DNA of 64,000 nucleotides from JANXQG01 sp963775975 (GCA_963775975.1 CAVZKX010000001.1:1674001-1738000), one strand, 5' to 3'; counted from the stretch's first letter, positions 1 to 9,219 are shown. Notes: generated by a model not told the origin, from the sequence alone. Numbers and translations are program-made.

Positions 1-193
1 GCCGGATTCCGGCTTCTTGCAAGCAGAAGTCGATGGCATGGAAGGGAAGCTCGTAGGTGCTGAAGGGCACCGGTCGCTTGCCATGCTTGACGTGCGTGAA
101 TCGCTCTTCTTCGGCCGCCGCTACGACCATGCCATCGCGAACCAGACAAGCGGCTGGATCGTGAAATGCGGCGTTAATTCCCAATGTGTACAC
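1..193 (-). CDS. Carbamoyltransferase (NodU/CmcH family), N-terminal part, cut by the window edge
   Basis: The minus strand from a GTG at 193 encodes VYTLGINAAFHDPAAC, then a stretch with AAAEEERFTHVKH. This is the N-terminal half-site of the NodU/CmcH carbamoyltransferases, which move a carbamoyl group from carbamoyl phosphate to a sugar or antibiotic hydroxyl; the conserved His of HDPAAC is visible. An AGGAAGG Shine-Dalgarno sits 8 nt before the GTG. The start overlaps the 3' end of the upstream glycosyltransferase by 20 nt, so it belongs to the same surface-sugar operon and probably decorates that glycan. About 64 codons are present; the rest lies to the left of the window. Confidence 0.88.
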   Translation of the reverse strand, partial: MYTLGINAAFHDPAACLVRDGMVVAAAEEERFTHVKHGKRPVPFSTYELPFHAIDFCLQEAGIR

Positions 194-1343
194 GGTTGTT
201 GTCCTTCCTAGGAACGATTTCGTTTACGGATGATTTGTCCGACCTCGAAGCTTGCCGCGCGCGCTGGCAAGCCGACTGCTCGTAAAGTTCCACCACCGCG
301 CCGACCACGGCCGCCGGTTCAATTCCCCGCAAACAACGGTGGTGCCCTTGTGGGCAAAGGCTCTTATAGCAATACTTGCACGGAACATCGCATGAAAGCA
401 CGCGATGGGGCACAAGCCAAGGCGCGTGCTGCGGATTGGTGAGCGCGTAAAGATCGACGACCGGAGTGCCGACGGCTGCCGCAACATGCACGGGTCCGGA
501 GTTGTTCGACAACAGGAGCGGCGCCATCGACAGCAGGGCAGCAAGTTCGGCCAGGTCGAACAGCCCAGCAAGCGAAATGGCGCCGGCGCCGACGTTGCCC
601 GCCGCTTGTTCCGCCAGTTGCATTTCCTCGCGCGATCCGGAAAGCACGATCTGAAAACCATGCCGGATTGTGATTTCCCGCACGACGCGCGCGAACAACT
701 CGGGCGGGTAGCGGCGCGACGCCGCCGACGCGCCGGGATGAACGACAATCCAAGGCCGCGACATATCCAGCCTCCGGTGTTCGAGCGTGCGGCGGACGCG
801 GAGAAATGCGCATCCGGGAACCGCCATCCTGAGCCGCTCGTCGTCGATTTTGCACCCCACCGCCGCGGCCAGGTCCAACTGGCGCCGAACCTCGTGCCGA
901 ATGCAGGATTGCGGCTCGTCTTCGGCTACCCAGTCGGTTAATAACTGATAAGGATTCTCGCGGCAACGGGCAAGCCGCAGGGGGATCCCTGCCAAATAGC
1001 AGCACAGCGCCGCCGGAAGCGGGTTTTGGCTATATACGGCGAAGATCACCGCCGCGTCGAACGACGCGTCGCGAAGCCGGCCGATGAGGTCCATGTCTTG
1101 CGACGCGGTGTGATTGGCCGGCGTGGACTTCATCCACGGCGCTTCGTAAGCAATGCATCGATCGACGTCCGGCAGCAAACCATCCAACGCGCCGCCCGCC
1201 GGCGAGGTGAGCAGCGTCACCTGCCGCCCCGCGGCGCCGCGCTTCAAGGCGCGGATCGCCGGCGTCGACATCAGGACGTCGCCGAGCGAGTCGAGTCTAA
1301 CGCAAAGCAGCCGACGGGCCGACTGCCACGCCTTGACGTTCAT
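174..1343 (-). CDS. Glycosyltransferase family 9 (ADP-heptose:LPS heptosyltransferase-like)
   Basis: A 389-residue GT-B enzyme of the WaaC/WaaF type, expected to transfer heptose from ADP-heptose to a lipid A-core acceptor on the cytoplasmic face of the inner membrane. Visible are the N-terminal RLDSLGDVLMSTPAIRAL motif, the central VHPGAS and the C-terminal nucleotide-sugar site LLSNNSGPVHVAAAVGTP. The C-terminus has a Cys cluster (SCDVPCKYCYKSLCP) not needed in classic WaaC. I take the ATG at 1343, preceded by GAGGA, rather than a TTG six codons upstream. The start lies inside the 3' end of hldE, so translation is probably coupled. Confidence 0.9.
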   Translation of the reverse strand: MNVKAWQSARRLLCVRLDSLGDVLMSTPAIRALKRGAAGRQVTLLTSPAGGALDGLLPDVDRCIAYEAPWMKSTPANHTASQDMDLIGRLRDASFDAAVIFAVYSQNPLPAALCCYLAGIPLRLARCRENPYQLLTDWVAEDEPQSCIRHEVRRQLDLAAAVGCKIDDERLRMAVPGCAFLRVRRTLEHRRLDMSRPWIVVHPGASAASRRYPPELFARVVREITIRHGFQIVLSGSREEMQLAEQAAGNVGAGAISLAGLFDLAELAALLSMAPLLLSNNSGPVHVAAAVGTPVVDLYALTNPQHAPWLVPHRVLSCDVPCKYCYKSLCPQGHHRCLRGIEPAAVVGAVVELYEQSACQRARQASRSDKSSVNEIVPRKDNNRVHIGN

Positions 1344-2847
1344 ACGGAGATCCTCGGTCAAAAGAGGTTACTTTCTTCTCTGGGCCGTAGGCCTGGCAGA
1401 TGTGCTTGATAATCCTTGTCGTCGAGCGGTCGAAGGCAAAGGGTATGATTTTTACCGTGCCGCCAAGGCGCTCGACCAAATCGGCTTCCGGCAGGGTTTC
1501 GCGCGAATAATCGCCGCCCTTGACGAAAACGTCGGGCCGCACGGCTTCAATCAGTCGGTGCGGCACGTCTTCATCGAAGGATACGACGTGGTCCACGCCA
1601 GCCAGCGCCGCAAGCATGCTCATGCGATCGGCGAGTGAATTGATCGGCCGGTTCGGACCTTTCAGGCGACGGATGCTGTCGTCCGAATTGACGCCGACAA
1701 CGAGCACGTCGCCCAGATGCCGAGCCTGGCTGAGATACGCGACGTGGCCGCGATGCAAGATGTCGAAGCATCCGTTAGTCAGCACGATCCTCCGCTTGGC
1801 GCGGCGATATTCGTCGAGGATGGGCAGCAGCCGTCGCAGGCTGCTTTGCGGGAGTTGCGTGCCGATCAGATAGTCGCGCAATTCTTCCTGTGCACAGGTG
1901 GCCGTATGCGGCTTGGCCACGGCAACCGCCGCCGCGGCCGAAGCTATCTCGGCCGCCGCGGGAGTCGGAAACTTAAGAGCCAAGGACGAGGCAAACGCGC
2001 TCAAGAATGTATCACCCGCGCCGGTCGCGCGATTCTGCGGCGCCGCCTGGGCGTAGGTTCGATAGGGCGGTCGCCCGCGCTCGAAAATCAACGCGCCTTC
2101 GCAATCCAGCGTCACGGCGACCACGCGGCTACAGGTGGTTTCCAGAATGCGATGTCCCTCCGAAGCTAGCAAGTCGGCGCGGCGCTGGCCGCTGGACGAG
2201 GCCGCCAATCCGAGCAACGAGAGTGTTTGGCGATAGTTCGGCTTGCAGGCCGTCATGGCCGCGCAACGATAGGCGGCAAGATTTTTGGCATCCACGACGA
2301 GCACGCGGGGAAACCGGCACTGAAGCGCCGCGAGACGTTCGATCGTGGCGGGCGTCGCGACGCCGTATCCGTAATCGGAAACGACGACTAGGTCGGCCTG
2401 GCGGTACGCCGCCTCGAGCCGTCGCAGAATGAGCCGCTGCTCTATTGCCGAAGCCGCAGCGGTGGTTCCCTGGTCGAAACGAACGACAAGATGATCGTCG
2501 CAAAGAACCCGCGCCTTGTGCAGCGTGCTGCGCTCGGGGCTTATGATCATGGATTGCGTGCGAACTCCTTTCTGCGTCAACAATTCTTGCAAGCGCCGAC
2601 CCGCGCAGTCGTCCGCACTGAGCGCCAACAACGTCGTCTGTAAGCCGAGTGCCGCTAGATTCGCGGCGCAGTTGGCGGCCCCGCCTGGCATGTCGGTTCC
2701 TGTGGAAACGTCAACGATTGGAACGGGCGCCTCTTGGCAGAGCCTTTGGCTCGATCCGCTGAAATAGCTGTCCAGCATCGCGTCGCCAATCACCAGCGCG
2801 CGAAGCCGGCCGAGCGCGTCCCACATGGTAGGCGGAAGTGAAATCAT
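1297..2847 (-). CDS. hldE: Bifunctional D-beta-D-heptose 7-phosphate kinase / heptose 1-phosphate adenylyltransferase
   Basis: 516 residues. The N-terminal ~310 residues are a PfkB/ribokinase-fold kinase (GGAANCAANLAALG near the start, GAGDTFLSAF ATP/catalytic motif near residue 280). The C-terminal ~150 residues are a nucleotidyltransferase with TNGCFDILHRGH, the HxGH adenylyltransferase signature, and ending in STTRIIKHI as in RfaE. It makes ADP-heptose for LPS inner core together with GmhB. An extra ~30 residues follow the usual end. The start overlaps the gmhB stop as ATGA, and the 3' end overlaps the next GT9 gene. Confidence 0.95.
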   Translation of the reverse strand: MISLPPTMWDALGRLRALVIGDAMLDSYFSGSSQRLCQEAPVPIVDVSTGTDMPGGAANCAANLAALGLQTTLLALSADDCAGRRLQELLTQKGVRTQSMIISPERSTLHKARVLCDDHLVVRFDQGTTAAASAIEQRLILRRLEAAYRQADLVVVSDYGYGVATPATIERLAALQCRFPRVLVVDAKNLAAYRCAAMTACKPNYRQTLSLLGLAASSSGQRRADLLASEGHRILETTCSRVVAVTLDCEGALIFERGRPPYRTYAQAAPQNRATGAGDTFLSAFASSLALKFPTPAAAEIASAAAAVAVAKPHTATCAQEELRDYLIGTQLPQSSLRRLLPILDEYRRAKRRIVLTNGCFDILHRGHVAYLSQARHLGDVLVVGVNSDDSIRRLKGPNRPINSLADRMSMLAALAGVDHVVSFDEDVPHRLIEAVRPDVFVKGGDYSRETLPEADLVERLGGTVKIIPFAFDRSTTRIIKHICQAYGPEKKVTSFDRGSPYERQGVAVGPSAALR

Positions 2848-3462
2848 GCATAGGTCTCCGCGAGACAGGTGTTGTCGCCTTTATGTGAATCCGCCGCCAG
2901 AATTTCCCGCGCCGCATCGAGAAGATTGCCGGCCGTAATATCGGGCACTCGCCACAAGGATCGCCGCCAGACTGTTTCGCCGCCGGAATCGACGAGCACG
3001 GAGCGGCAGCCCGCTCGATGGCCCGCTTCGACATCGTCCAAGAGATCGCCGACAAACCAGGAACGCTCCAAATCGAGGTGCAATGCGCTGCGCGGCCGCG
3101 AAAATCATCCCCGGTTCCGGCTTGCGGCAGACGCATTCCGCCGAATATTCCCGCACAACGCCGTCTGGAGCGTGCGGACAAAAATAAAAGCCTGCCAGCG
3201 GCACGCCCTCGGCAGCGGCGAGGCGGCGCAGCCCCGCTTCCAGGCGGCGAAGGTCGGCAATGCTGAAGTAGCCCCGGGCGATGCCCGCCTGGTTCGTGAC
3301 GACGACGATCGCAAAACCATGACCGTGCAGCAGACGAAGGGCCTCGCCCGCGTGGGGAACAAGTTTCAGCCGCGAGCAGTCCACGTTGTAGGGTACGTTT
3401 TCCACGAGTGTGCCGTCCTTGTCGAAGAAGACAGCCGGCTTGAGGATTTCGGTAGTTCTCAT
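2844..3462 (-). CDS. gmhB: D-glycero-D-manno-heptose 1,7-bisphosphate 7-phosphatase (frameshifted copy)
   Basis: HAD-superfamily phosphatase: FFDKDGTLVE (nucleophile DxD), VVVTNQAGIARGYFS, the Cys/His zinc-binding region FYFCPHAPDG...CVCRKPEPGM, then WFVGDLLDDVEAGHRAGC in another frame. The two halves join at about 3082, where one extra T (minus strand, 'catt' for 'cat') breaks the frame; removing it restores AAAQRMHLDLERSW. It dephosphorylates heptose-1,7-bisphosphate between the two HldE steps. Its stop overlaps the hldE ATG (ATGA). I regard the gene as intact in the organism and the shift as a sequence error, but true pseudogenisation cannot be excluded. Confidence 0.85.
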
Positions 3463-3475
3463 GATTTCATCCGCC

Positions 3476-4804
3476 TTATTTTGCCGCATCCATCCTGACC
3501 GCCGGTCCGGTCGCTGCCAGGCCGATCGCGCCCACCGGCGGACACAACGTTTGACCCCGCGGCGCGGTGCCGCGTTGCTCCAGCACCTCCCGGTAGACGG
3601 CCGCGATTTGCTCCGCTACGCGCTGCCAAGTGAAGAGCAGATTGACGCGCCGCACGGCCGCCGCGCGCATGCGATCGAGGACTTCGGGCCCTGAAAAGCA
3701 CTGCGCCAAGCGATCGCCGACGCCCTGGGCATCGCGCGGCGGAACAAGGTAGCCTGTCAGGCCGTTGCAGACCGTGTACTTGATGCCGCCCACGTCGGAA
3801 CCGATCACCGGCGTGCCGCAGGCCATCGCTTCCACGGGCGTAATTCCGAACGGCTCATACCAGGGCGTGGTTACAAAGATATCGGCCGCGCTATAGTAAT
3901 AGCGGAGCATTTGTCGTCCGCGGCGGCCGGTGAATGTAACGCGATCACCGATTTCGTGATCGTCGGCGACTTGCATCAGGCGGCCAATCTCCGGAGTCAG
4001 CCGCGGATCGGGGTCGTCGGATTCTCCGCCGACGATTAGCATCCTGGCTTCGATGCCGTGGCCGCGAACCAACTGGGCGAAGCCTTCGATGGCGGTGTCG
4101 ATTCCCTTGCGCGGCACCATGCGGCCGACATGCACGACTAGCCGCTCGTCCGCGTCGAAACGCAAGTACGCTCGGGCCGCGGCGCGGCCCATCGGCCAGA
4201 ACTCGTCGTCGTCGAACCCGCACGGCACCACGCGAATGCGGGCCGGCGAGGCGTCGTAAAGCCGTTCTTGATCTTGTCGATCCTGGGGACACTCGGCAAT
4301 GATGGCGTCCGCTTCGTCCATCACGCGTTTTTCGATGTCGATGCGCTCCGGCGGAAACCGGTCCACGCTGCCTTGATGGAGCAAGCGGATCCGTCCCAGA
4401 GCATGAAAGGTAACAACGAATGGAATGCCATGCCGCTTCTTAAGTTCCGCGGCGACCAGGCCCGACATGAAAAAATTCGCGTGGATTATATCGTACCCTC
4501 CCCGCAGGCGGAGAAAGCGCGACATCCAGGCTGCGAAGTCGCCCATCATCGGCAGCATATCTTCCTTGGCCACGAAATGCAGCGGCCCGGCATCGACATG
4601 CACGACGCGCAGACCGCCGCCACGATCGCAAATGGCAGGCAGCGATGCGTCGTCGCGGCGTACGAATACGTCCACGGAATGCCCCATTTCCGCGAGCCGG
4701 CGGCCGATCTGGGCGACGTAAACGTTCTGTCCCCCGCTATCGATTCCGCCCAGGGCGCTCAGCGGCGAGGCGTGTTCACTGATCAAAGCAATACGTCGCA
4801 GCAT
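3476..4804 (-). CDS. Glycosyltransferase family 4 (GT-B), sucrose-synthase-like
   Basis: 442 residues from the ATG at 4804; a GGAAAGAG stretch lies about 10 nt upstream. N-terminal donor-loop motif LSALGGIDSGGQNVYVAQIG is typical of the sucrose synthase/sucrose-phosphate synthase branch of GT4. The GT4 C-lobe motif is complete: YEPFGITPVEAMACGTPVIG with the E-x7-E retaining signature. Acts in the cytoplasm on a nucleotide-sugar donor. The start overlaps the preceding transferase gene by 22 nt, and the gene is followed after 13 nt by gmhB. A surface-glycan role is inferred from context; the acceptor is unknown. Confidence 0.88.
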   Translation of the reverse strand: MLRRIALISEHASPLSALGGIDSGGQNVYVAQIGRRLAEMGHSVDVFVRRDDASLPAICDRGGGLRVVHVDAGPLHFVAKEDMLPMMGDFAAWMSRFLRLRGGYDIIHANFFMSGLVAAELKKRHGIPFVVTFHALGRIRLLHQGSVDRFPPERIDIEKRVMDEADAIIAECPQDRQDQERLYDASPARIRVVPCGFDDDEFWPMGRAAARAYLRFDADERLVVHVGRMVPRKGIDTAIEGFAQLVRGHGIEARMLIVGGESDDPDPRLTPEIGRLMQVADDHEIGDRVTFTGRRGRQMLRYYYSAADIFVTTPWYEPFGITPVEAMACGTPVIGSDVGGIKYTVCNGLTGYLVPPRDAQGVGDRLAQCFSGPEVLDRMRAAAVRRVNLLFTWQRVAEQIAAVYREVLEQRGTAPRGQTLCPPVGAIGLAATGPAVRMDAAK

Positions 4805-5790
4805 TCTGATTCTCTTTCCAGTTGTGTGTTTTCCGTTCGTTCCAGAAATTGTGCCAACACCGTATTCCAGCGCTTGACGAAGCGCCGCAAACCGAAGCGC
4901 CGGCGAGCGTATCGTCGAGCATTGTTGCCAAGGGTCATTGCCAGTTGAGGTTCGTCGAGGAGCCGCTGCATGCGCGGCAACAAACGCTTCAAGCTCGTGT
5001 CCACATAGCCGGTCACGCCGTTGACAACCGCGGTCGCCATCTCGGTAGTGGCCAGGCCCACGACCGGCATGCCGAGCATCATCGCCTCGCAAACGGCCAA
5101 ACCCAGACTGGTGTACCGGATGGGATTGAAAAAAAACCTGTACCGTGCTTCAAATGCGGCCAATTGCGTCGGTTTGACTTCGCCGATGCCGCCAAGAGGT
5201 TCGCTGTGCATGCCGACCAAATCGAGCGGAACGTGCCGGCGCGTTCGCTCGAACAGATCAGGGCCAAGGCGCGGTCCGCGGGCTCCCAGGTCATTGATAA
5301 CGACAATTCCACGAGGAATTTGGCCCGTGTATCGAATGTCGTCCGGCTGAGGAACCCCGTGCTCGATAACTCGCGTCGGCGTGTCGCCGCTATCCCACAT
5401 GAGGGCATTAAAGGCAGTCACGTGAATCAACAGGCCGCGCGATTGCTGAAACCAGTGCGACTGTCCCGTGGGCCGTTCCAAAGGAGGATCGTGCTCGAGG
5501 TAGAGCTGCGGCAGTCGCCGTTGTCTGGGCGAAAGGATTTCGTGGCGGTCGCAAAGATAATTGTCGCGATGTTGGAAGAGAATACAATCGACTTCTAAAT
5601 CTCGGACCTCGCCGGCCGGCACGTCGCGGACATTCGCGCCGAAGGGAAACGTCGTACCGCGGCCTCCATAGCCCGGAGTGCCGTCGTTGCGCGTCGGCAA
5701 GTAGAAATCGTGGCCGGTGTGCGACAAGTACCAGAGGTAATTGCCGTGAATGTGCCAAGTCAGGATTCGCAATCGCCTGTCGAGTCGCAT
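4783..5790 (-). CDS. Glycosyltransferase (GT4-like, GT-B fold)
   Basis: 335 residues, shorter than a standard GT4. The N-lobe (RILTWHIHGNYLWYLSH) is unlike the bacterial GT4 Rossmann start, but the C-lobe shows SLGLAVCEAMMLGMPVVG followed by VVNGVTGYVDT, the GT4 nucleotide-sugar site with one catalytic Glu. A GAGGA ribosome site precedes the ATG by 9 nt. It lies 11 nt after the end of the upstream GT9 gene and overlaps the next GT4, so it is part of the same operon. The sugar and acceptor cannot be read from the sequence. Confidence 0.8.
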   Translation of the reverse strand: MRLDRRLRILTWHIHGNYLWYLSHTGHDFYLPTRNDGTPGYGGRGTTFPFGANVRDVPAGEVRDLEVDCILFQHRDNYLCDRHEILSPRQRRLPQLYLEHDPPLERPTGQSHWFQQSRGLLIHVTAFNALMWDSGDTPTRVIEHGVPQPDDIRYTGQIPRGIVVINDLGARGPRLGPDLFERTRRHVPLDLVGMHSEPLGGIGEVKPTQLAAFEARYRFFFNPIRYTSLGLAVCEAMMLGMPVVGLATTEMATAVVNGVTGYVDTSLKRLLPRMQRLLDEPQLAMTLGNNARRYARRRFGLRRFVKRWNTVLAQFLERTENTQLERESECCDVLL

Positions 5791-5801
5791 TGAGATTGTC
5801 C

Positions 5802-6933
5802 TCAGATCTGATATGCGGGCAATGCACGGAACCTTGCCGGTTCGTGTTTCGAATGGGATTCATCGTGCCAGGTGTTGCCGCGTAACAATTTCATAGCGAA
5901 GTCGCCCACCTCGGCCGCGCTTAACTCATTCGCACAGGCGAAGCCGATCGGGCAGATCACATGCTCGCACGGACGGCAGGGAACCGGCGCCGACACAACT
6001 TGATGCAGCGCCTCCGTCCAGCGGCGCCCACCGGTTTGCGTCGGAGCCGAGAACCAAGACAACACTTTGCACCTTGAGGGCGGCGGCAAGGTGCGAAATC
6101 CCCGTATCGTTGGTCAGCAGCAAGCGGCTGCCTTCCAGCAGGGCCGCCAACATGCCAAGCGACGTTTGGCCCGTCAAATCGAGCGCCATCGAGTGCATTT
6201 CGCGGCGTATGGCCTCCGCTAGCGGAGCTTCACTCGATGAGCCGGTGATGACGATCCGGAATCCCTCCCGCGCTATGCGGTCGGCGACTTCCGCGAAGCA
6301 CCGCGGCAACCAGCGGCGGCTTTCGAAGCGCGCCCCCGGATGGATGCATACATAAGGCTGGTGGAACCATTCATCACCGCCAGTAAGCGCCGCCAGGGGG
6401 ATGTGGTCCTCGTCCGTGATGGTAAATTCCAAATCCTCATCGAGATCGGTCGCTCCCAGGAATTCCATCAAACGAAGATGCCGTCGAACCTCCGGCTCGT
6501 CGGCGGGATAGGGCAAGAATGTCGCGGCGTCGGGGCAATAAGCGTCTGGCAAGTAATATCCCGCCGCGCGACTCGCGGCAAACAGCATCATCAGCGGATT
6601 GATGATCGTGCCGTCGCCATGAAGCTGAACAATCCAATCGGCTTTTTGCGATTGCATGTCGCGGATGAATTCCACGGTCTCCGCCGCCCTCCAATCTCTC
6701 TCGGGCAGACCAGGGAAGCCCGGAAACTCGATGAAGGAGTCGATGTATTTCGGAAATCGCGCCGCGAACGCTCGCGCCCACGGCAAACCAATGAGGGCGA
6801 TCTCAGCTTGGGGACACATGTGCCGCAAGGCTCGCAACGCCGGCACCGCGCAAAGCATGTCACCGAGCATCAATGCTCGAAACACCAGAATCTTTTCCGG
6901 TCGGGAATCGGGCAATCTTCTTACTGTTTGCAT
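5802..6933 (-). CDS. Glycosyltransferase family 9 (heptosyltransferase-like), frameshifted near the 3' end
   Basis: First gene of the surface-sugar operon. N-terminal FRALMLGDMLCAVPALRAL, central VCIHPGARFESRRW and the donor site LLLTNDTGISHLAAAL identify GT9. After NRWAPLD (near 6014) the protein continues in another frame as EALHQVV...CRPCEHVICPIGFAC and runs to the stop at 5802; one extra G (minus 'ggac-gg') explains the shift. The tail again carries a four-Cys cluster like that of the GT9 at 174-1343. I start at the ATG at 6933, next to EKILVFRA; the open frame extends 39 codons further but without family similarity. Confidence 0.83.
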
Positions 6934-7244
6934 CTTACGTCTTTCGGACGGAGTTAACTTCTGTCGGTGCTGAAGCAAAACTCGTTCCGGGACGAACCAC
7001 AGATCGAAGAAGAACCGTCCATTCCCCTCAATCGCGTGAAGGCGTCGCATGCAAATAGCGATTTCCGAAAGGAATCCGTAGCGGGATTCGCTGACGACTC
7101 ATTGAACACCGTGGCAGCAAGTACTCCATTAGGGACGATTGACCTGCCAGGGATTCGCCCACGTGAGACCACAAGATGAAAGGCAAGAAATAAAAAAACG
7201 GCAGCAAGTTTCGGAATAAACTCGCCGCCGCATGGCCTCGAGGG
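6934..7244. other. Gene-free stretch upstream of the sugar operon
   Basis: About 310 bases hold the promoter region of the minus-strand sugar operon and the 3' flank of the glycine-zipper gene. I see no convincing coding frame, RNA gene or terminator hairpin here. Confidence 0.4.
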
Positions 7245-7775
7245 TCAATACCGGCTGCCACCGGCAACGGCAGTCTCTCGGGATGTCGTAATGTCGCTCG
7301 CGCCGGCCTGCTTGCAAATCGCCTCGGCGCGGTCCACCTCATCGCCGTTTTCCGAATGCACGGCAATCAGGCAGCTTCCGCTACGAATCTTGCCCTCGTA
7401 CTTTTTAGCCTCGAATTCCGGCATTCCCATTCCAATCAAGGCCCCGGCCACTCCGCCGATTGCGCCGCCCACGGTAGCACCGCTCAATGCGGCCATGATC
7501 GGACCGGCTGCAATAAATGGACCGAGGCCCGGTATGGCTAAGGTGCCGACTCCCGCGAGCCAGCCGATTACGCCGCCCAATATGGCTCCGCTTCCGGCGC
7601 CCGTGGCGGCGCCCTCGGGCGCCTTGGTGTTGTGCTCATGGGCAAAATCGCGCGTGCCTTCCTTGTCAGCGGTCAGCACCGAAATATCGTTGCCCGAAAA
7701 GCCGGCCCCTTGCAGATTGCGAATGATCGCGTCGGCTTGGGGGAGGCTGGTAATGCAAAAAACTGCTCTCGACAT
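7245..7775 (-). CDS. Glycine-zipper stress protein (YflT/general-stress-like), paralogue A
   Basis: 176 residues. The N-terminus (MSRAVFCITSLPQADAIIRN...ISVLTAD) looks like the beta-alpha-beta module of YflT/DUF1269-type stress proteins, followed by a very Gly/Ala-rich membrane-seeking region (GAATGAGSGAILGGVIGWL, ALIGMGMPEFEAKKYEGK) and a second alpha/beta piece (GSCLIAVHS). Exact function is unknown; proteins of this kind are stress-induced. A near-identical architecture with the same DFAHEH-TKAPEGAATGAG core lies at 40109-40639. AAAGGAA precedes the ATG, and a candidate sigma-54 promoter lies at 7855-7872. Confidence 0.82.
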   Translation of the reverse strand: MSRAVFCITSLPQADAIIRNLQGAGFSGNDISVLTADKEGTRDFAHEHNTKAPEGAATGAGSGAILGGVIGWLAGVGTLAIPGLGPFIAAGPIMAALSGATVGGAIGGVAGALIGMGMPEFEAKKYEGKIRSGSCLIAVHSENGDEVDRAEAICKQAGASDITTSRETAVAGGSRY

Positions 7776-7854
7776 GATCGCGTTCCTTTTATTGAGGTAT
7801 TTGGTTTGAACTTTTGGAGCTACTTGCGGGAAATTTCCAGTCGAACGCTCAGTT

Positions 7855-7872
7855 CCGCAAATCACGGGCCAA
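7855..7872 (-). promoter_or_regulatory. Candidate sigma-54 promoter for the glycine-zipper gene
   Basis: The minus strand reads TGGCCCGTGATTTGCGG, matching TGGCACG-N4-TTGCW with the invariant GG and GC 10 nt apart. It sits about 80 nt before the ATG at 7775, the expected orientation and distance. Inferred from motif only. Confidence 0.55.
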
Positions 7873-8107
7873 ATAGTTTTCCGATGCGGAGAATCAAGGC
7901 GCCGATCACCTTCGAACGTCGCGGCAGCATTCTTTCCAACTGTCCGCGGTCCTTGGTCTATGTATCGACAATTTCCGAGGTGCGATTTGACGCTCAGCGG
8001 CGGGACGCTGTATGGGATGACTCCTTTAGGTGCCGAGAACAACGATGGCAGCCCGACGGATTGGAAGCGACGACTCCGCGTTTGCGCCTTGCCCAAGAGC
8101 GTCGATA

Positions 8108-8123
8108 TGGCGCGCCCCTTGCA
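8108..8123 (+). promoter_or_regulatory. Candidate sigma-54 promoter for the small exported protein
   Basis: TGGCGCGCCCCTTGCA has one mismatch to TGGCACG-N4-TTGCA, with the GG/GC pair correctly spaced. It lies about 80 nt before the ATG at 8202. Motif evidence only. Confidence 0.6.
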
Positions 8124-8201
8124 CTGTTTTCGTCCCGAATTTCCGATTCTTCGCTCACGCGAGAAATTGTCGTTCTTACATTTCGAAAGGAGGAGAGAGC
8201 C

Positions 8202-8648
8202 ATGACAAGGTCGAGCAACCGTAAGGGACGCCTGCTGCGATTTGAGTTCATGGAAAGCCGCACTTTTCCGAGTGTAGTTCTCTCAGCGGTCGCGGTGGCG
8301 CCGCCGGCAGTGGCAGCGGCAAGCAACATCGCAATTGCGGCCAATCTTTCGCCGGCAGTCCGTGCGGCGGCCGGCGCAATTCTCATCAGCCCGGCTTTTA
8401 CGAACCCAGCGGGCAATAACGCTGGACCCAATGCGCCCGCAACCACCGGTAATCTGCCCAACATTGTCGGAAGCCAGGGCCTTTTCAGCCCCGTGGCCGC
8501 GAGCGCGGACCTGACGGCCGAAACCACTTTTCCGGCCATCGGTAGCAGCTCCGCAAGCGCTGTTGGTGCGGTATACGGGACCCAGCAGACGAACTTAAAT
8601 TCTCAGGATTTACTTTCGTTGACTGCGTGGCTCATTTTGAACTTGTAG
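8202..8648 (+). CDS. Small Ala-rich exported protein with degenerate LEPR-XLL-like leader
   Basis: 148 residues starting at an ATG behind a strong AAAGGAGGAG. The basic start and LLRFEFMESRTFPSVVLSAV resemble a decayed 'FEPLESRxLL' signal found at the start of large planctomycete extracellular proteins. A hydrophobic Ala/Val stretch with possible AVA cleavage follows. The remainder is low-complexity Ala/Asn/Thr/Gly with no recognised domain. Function unknown; probably secreted. It may be a short stress-induced surface protein, given the sigma-54-like promoter in front. Confidence 0.7.
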   Translation: MTRSSNRKGRLLRFEFMESRTFPSVVLSAVAVAPPAVAAASNIAIAANLSPAVRAAAGAILISPAFTNPAGNNAGPNAPATTGNLPNIVGSQGLFSPVAASADLTAETTFPAIGSSSASAVGAVYGTQQTNLNSQDLLSLTAWLILNL

Positions 8649-8757
8649 GGCGCACCAGCAGCTTGACTACCTTCTCAACCCGCCTAGTGCTGAGCTTCCC
8701 GCAGCTCCTGGTCTGGTAGAGCCAGCGGTTTTGGGGGTGCGCGGGGGTGTGCGGAGG

Positions 8758-8925
8758 CGCTCCGTTGGCCGCCAAGCCATTTTGCCGAGCCAGGAAGCGC
8801 CGATACGCACCATTGGGGCCGTCCCACGGCCGGAAGTAGTGCAGCTTGCCTGCGATCTTTTTTGCCCAGCGGCCCGTCCTAGGCGGGTAGAGTGGAAAAT
8901 CGGTCCACGGCTTGATTGGTCGCAC
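8758..8925 (-). pseudogene. Tyrosine integrase relic, N-terminal fragment
   Basis: The minus strand encodes KPWTDFPLYPPRTGRWAKKI followed by AGKLHYFRPWDGPNGAYRRFL. This is the DNA-binding start of planctomycete phage-type integrases (PL-P-GRW-KKIRGK-YYFGPW pattern). After about 56 codons the similarity stops in a run of unrelated residues, and no catalytic domain follows. It lies just upstream of tRNA-Ser. Together with the C-terminal fragment beyond the tRNA it marks a used integration site. Confidence 0.72.
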
Positions 8926-9137
8926 AGATAGAGTATGCTTAGAGTTAGCCGCTGGATCTCTTCCGATTTTTGAATTAGGCGTAGTCGTCGGATGCCAGGG
9001 GTAGTGGCGGGTGTCAGAGCAGGTGTCAACAACGGGCGTCGGGGGTAGTTTGAGGCGTAGTTTTTGACACCCGCAAGAAACGTTGCAAACTTGTTGCGAC
9101 GGAAAGTCAATGGAGTGTAGGACTTAGGGGGCGCTCT

Positions 9138-9219
9138 GGAGGGTAAGCGAATGGCTAGCGGCCACACTGGAAATGTGGTGCCCCGCAAGGGGTTGTGGGT
9201 TCGAGTCCCATGCCCTCCG
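9138..9219 (+). tRNA. tRNA-Ser (anticodon GGA)
   Basis: Acceptor GGAGGGT (9138-9144) pairs with GCCCTCC (9212-9218, one G-U), discriminator G at 9219, CCA not encoded. The anticodon stem CCACA/TGTGG (9162-9166/9174-9178) encloses the loop CTGGAAA with anticodon GGA at 9169-9171, reading UCC/UCU. A long variable arm GCCCC-GCAA-GGGGT and T-arm GTGGG-TTCGAGT-CCCAT follow, as expected for a class II tRNA-Ser. Its 3' end is the likely attachment site of the 28-kb accessory block. Confidence 0.95.

Larger units (their letters stand above)
7776..8201. promoter_or_regulatory. Divergent intergenic region with two sigma-54-like promoters
   Basis: This 426-base gap separates two divergently transcribed genes and holds one sigma-54-like site for each (7855-7872 minus; 8108-8123 plus). 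A shared activator could bind between them. No coding sequence is apparent. Confidence 0.5.
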
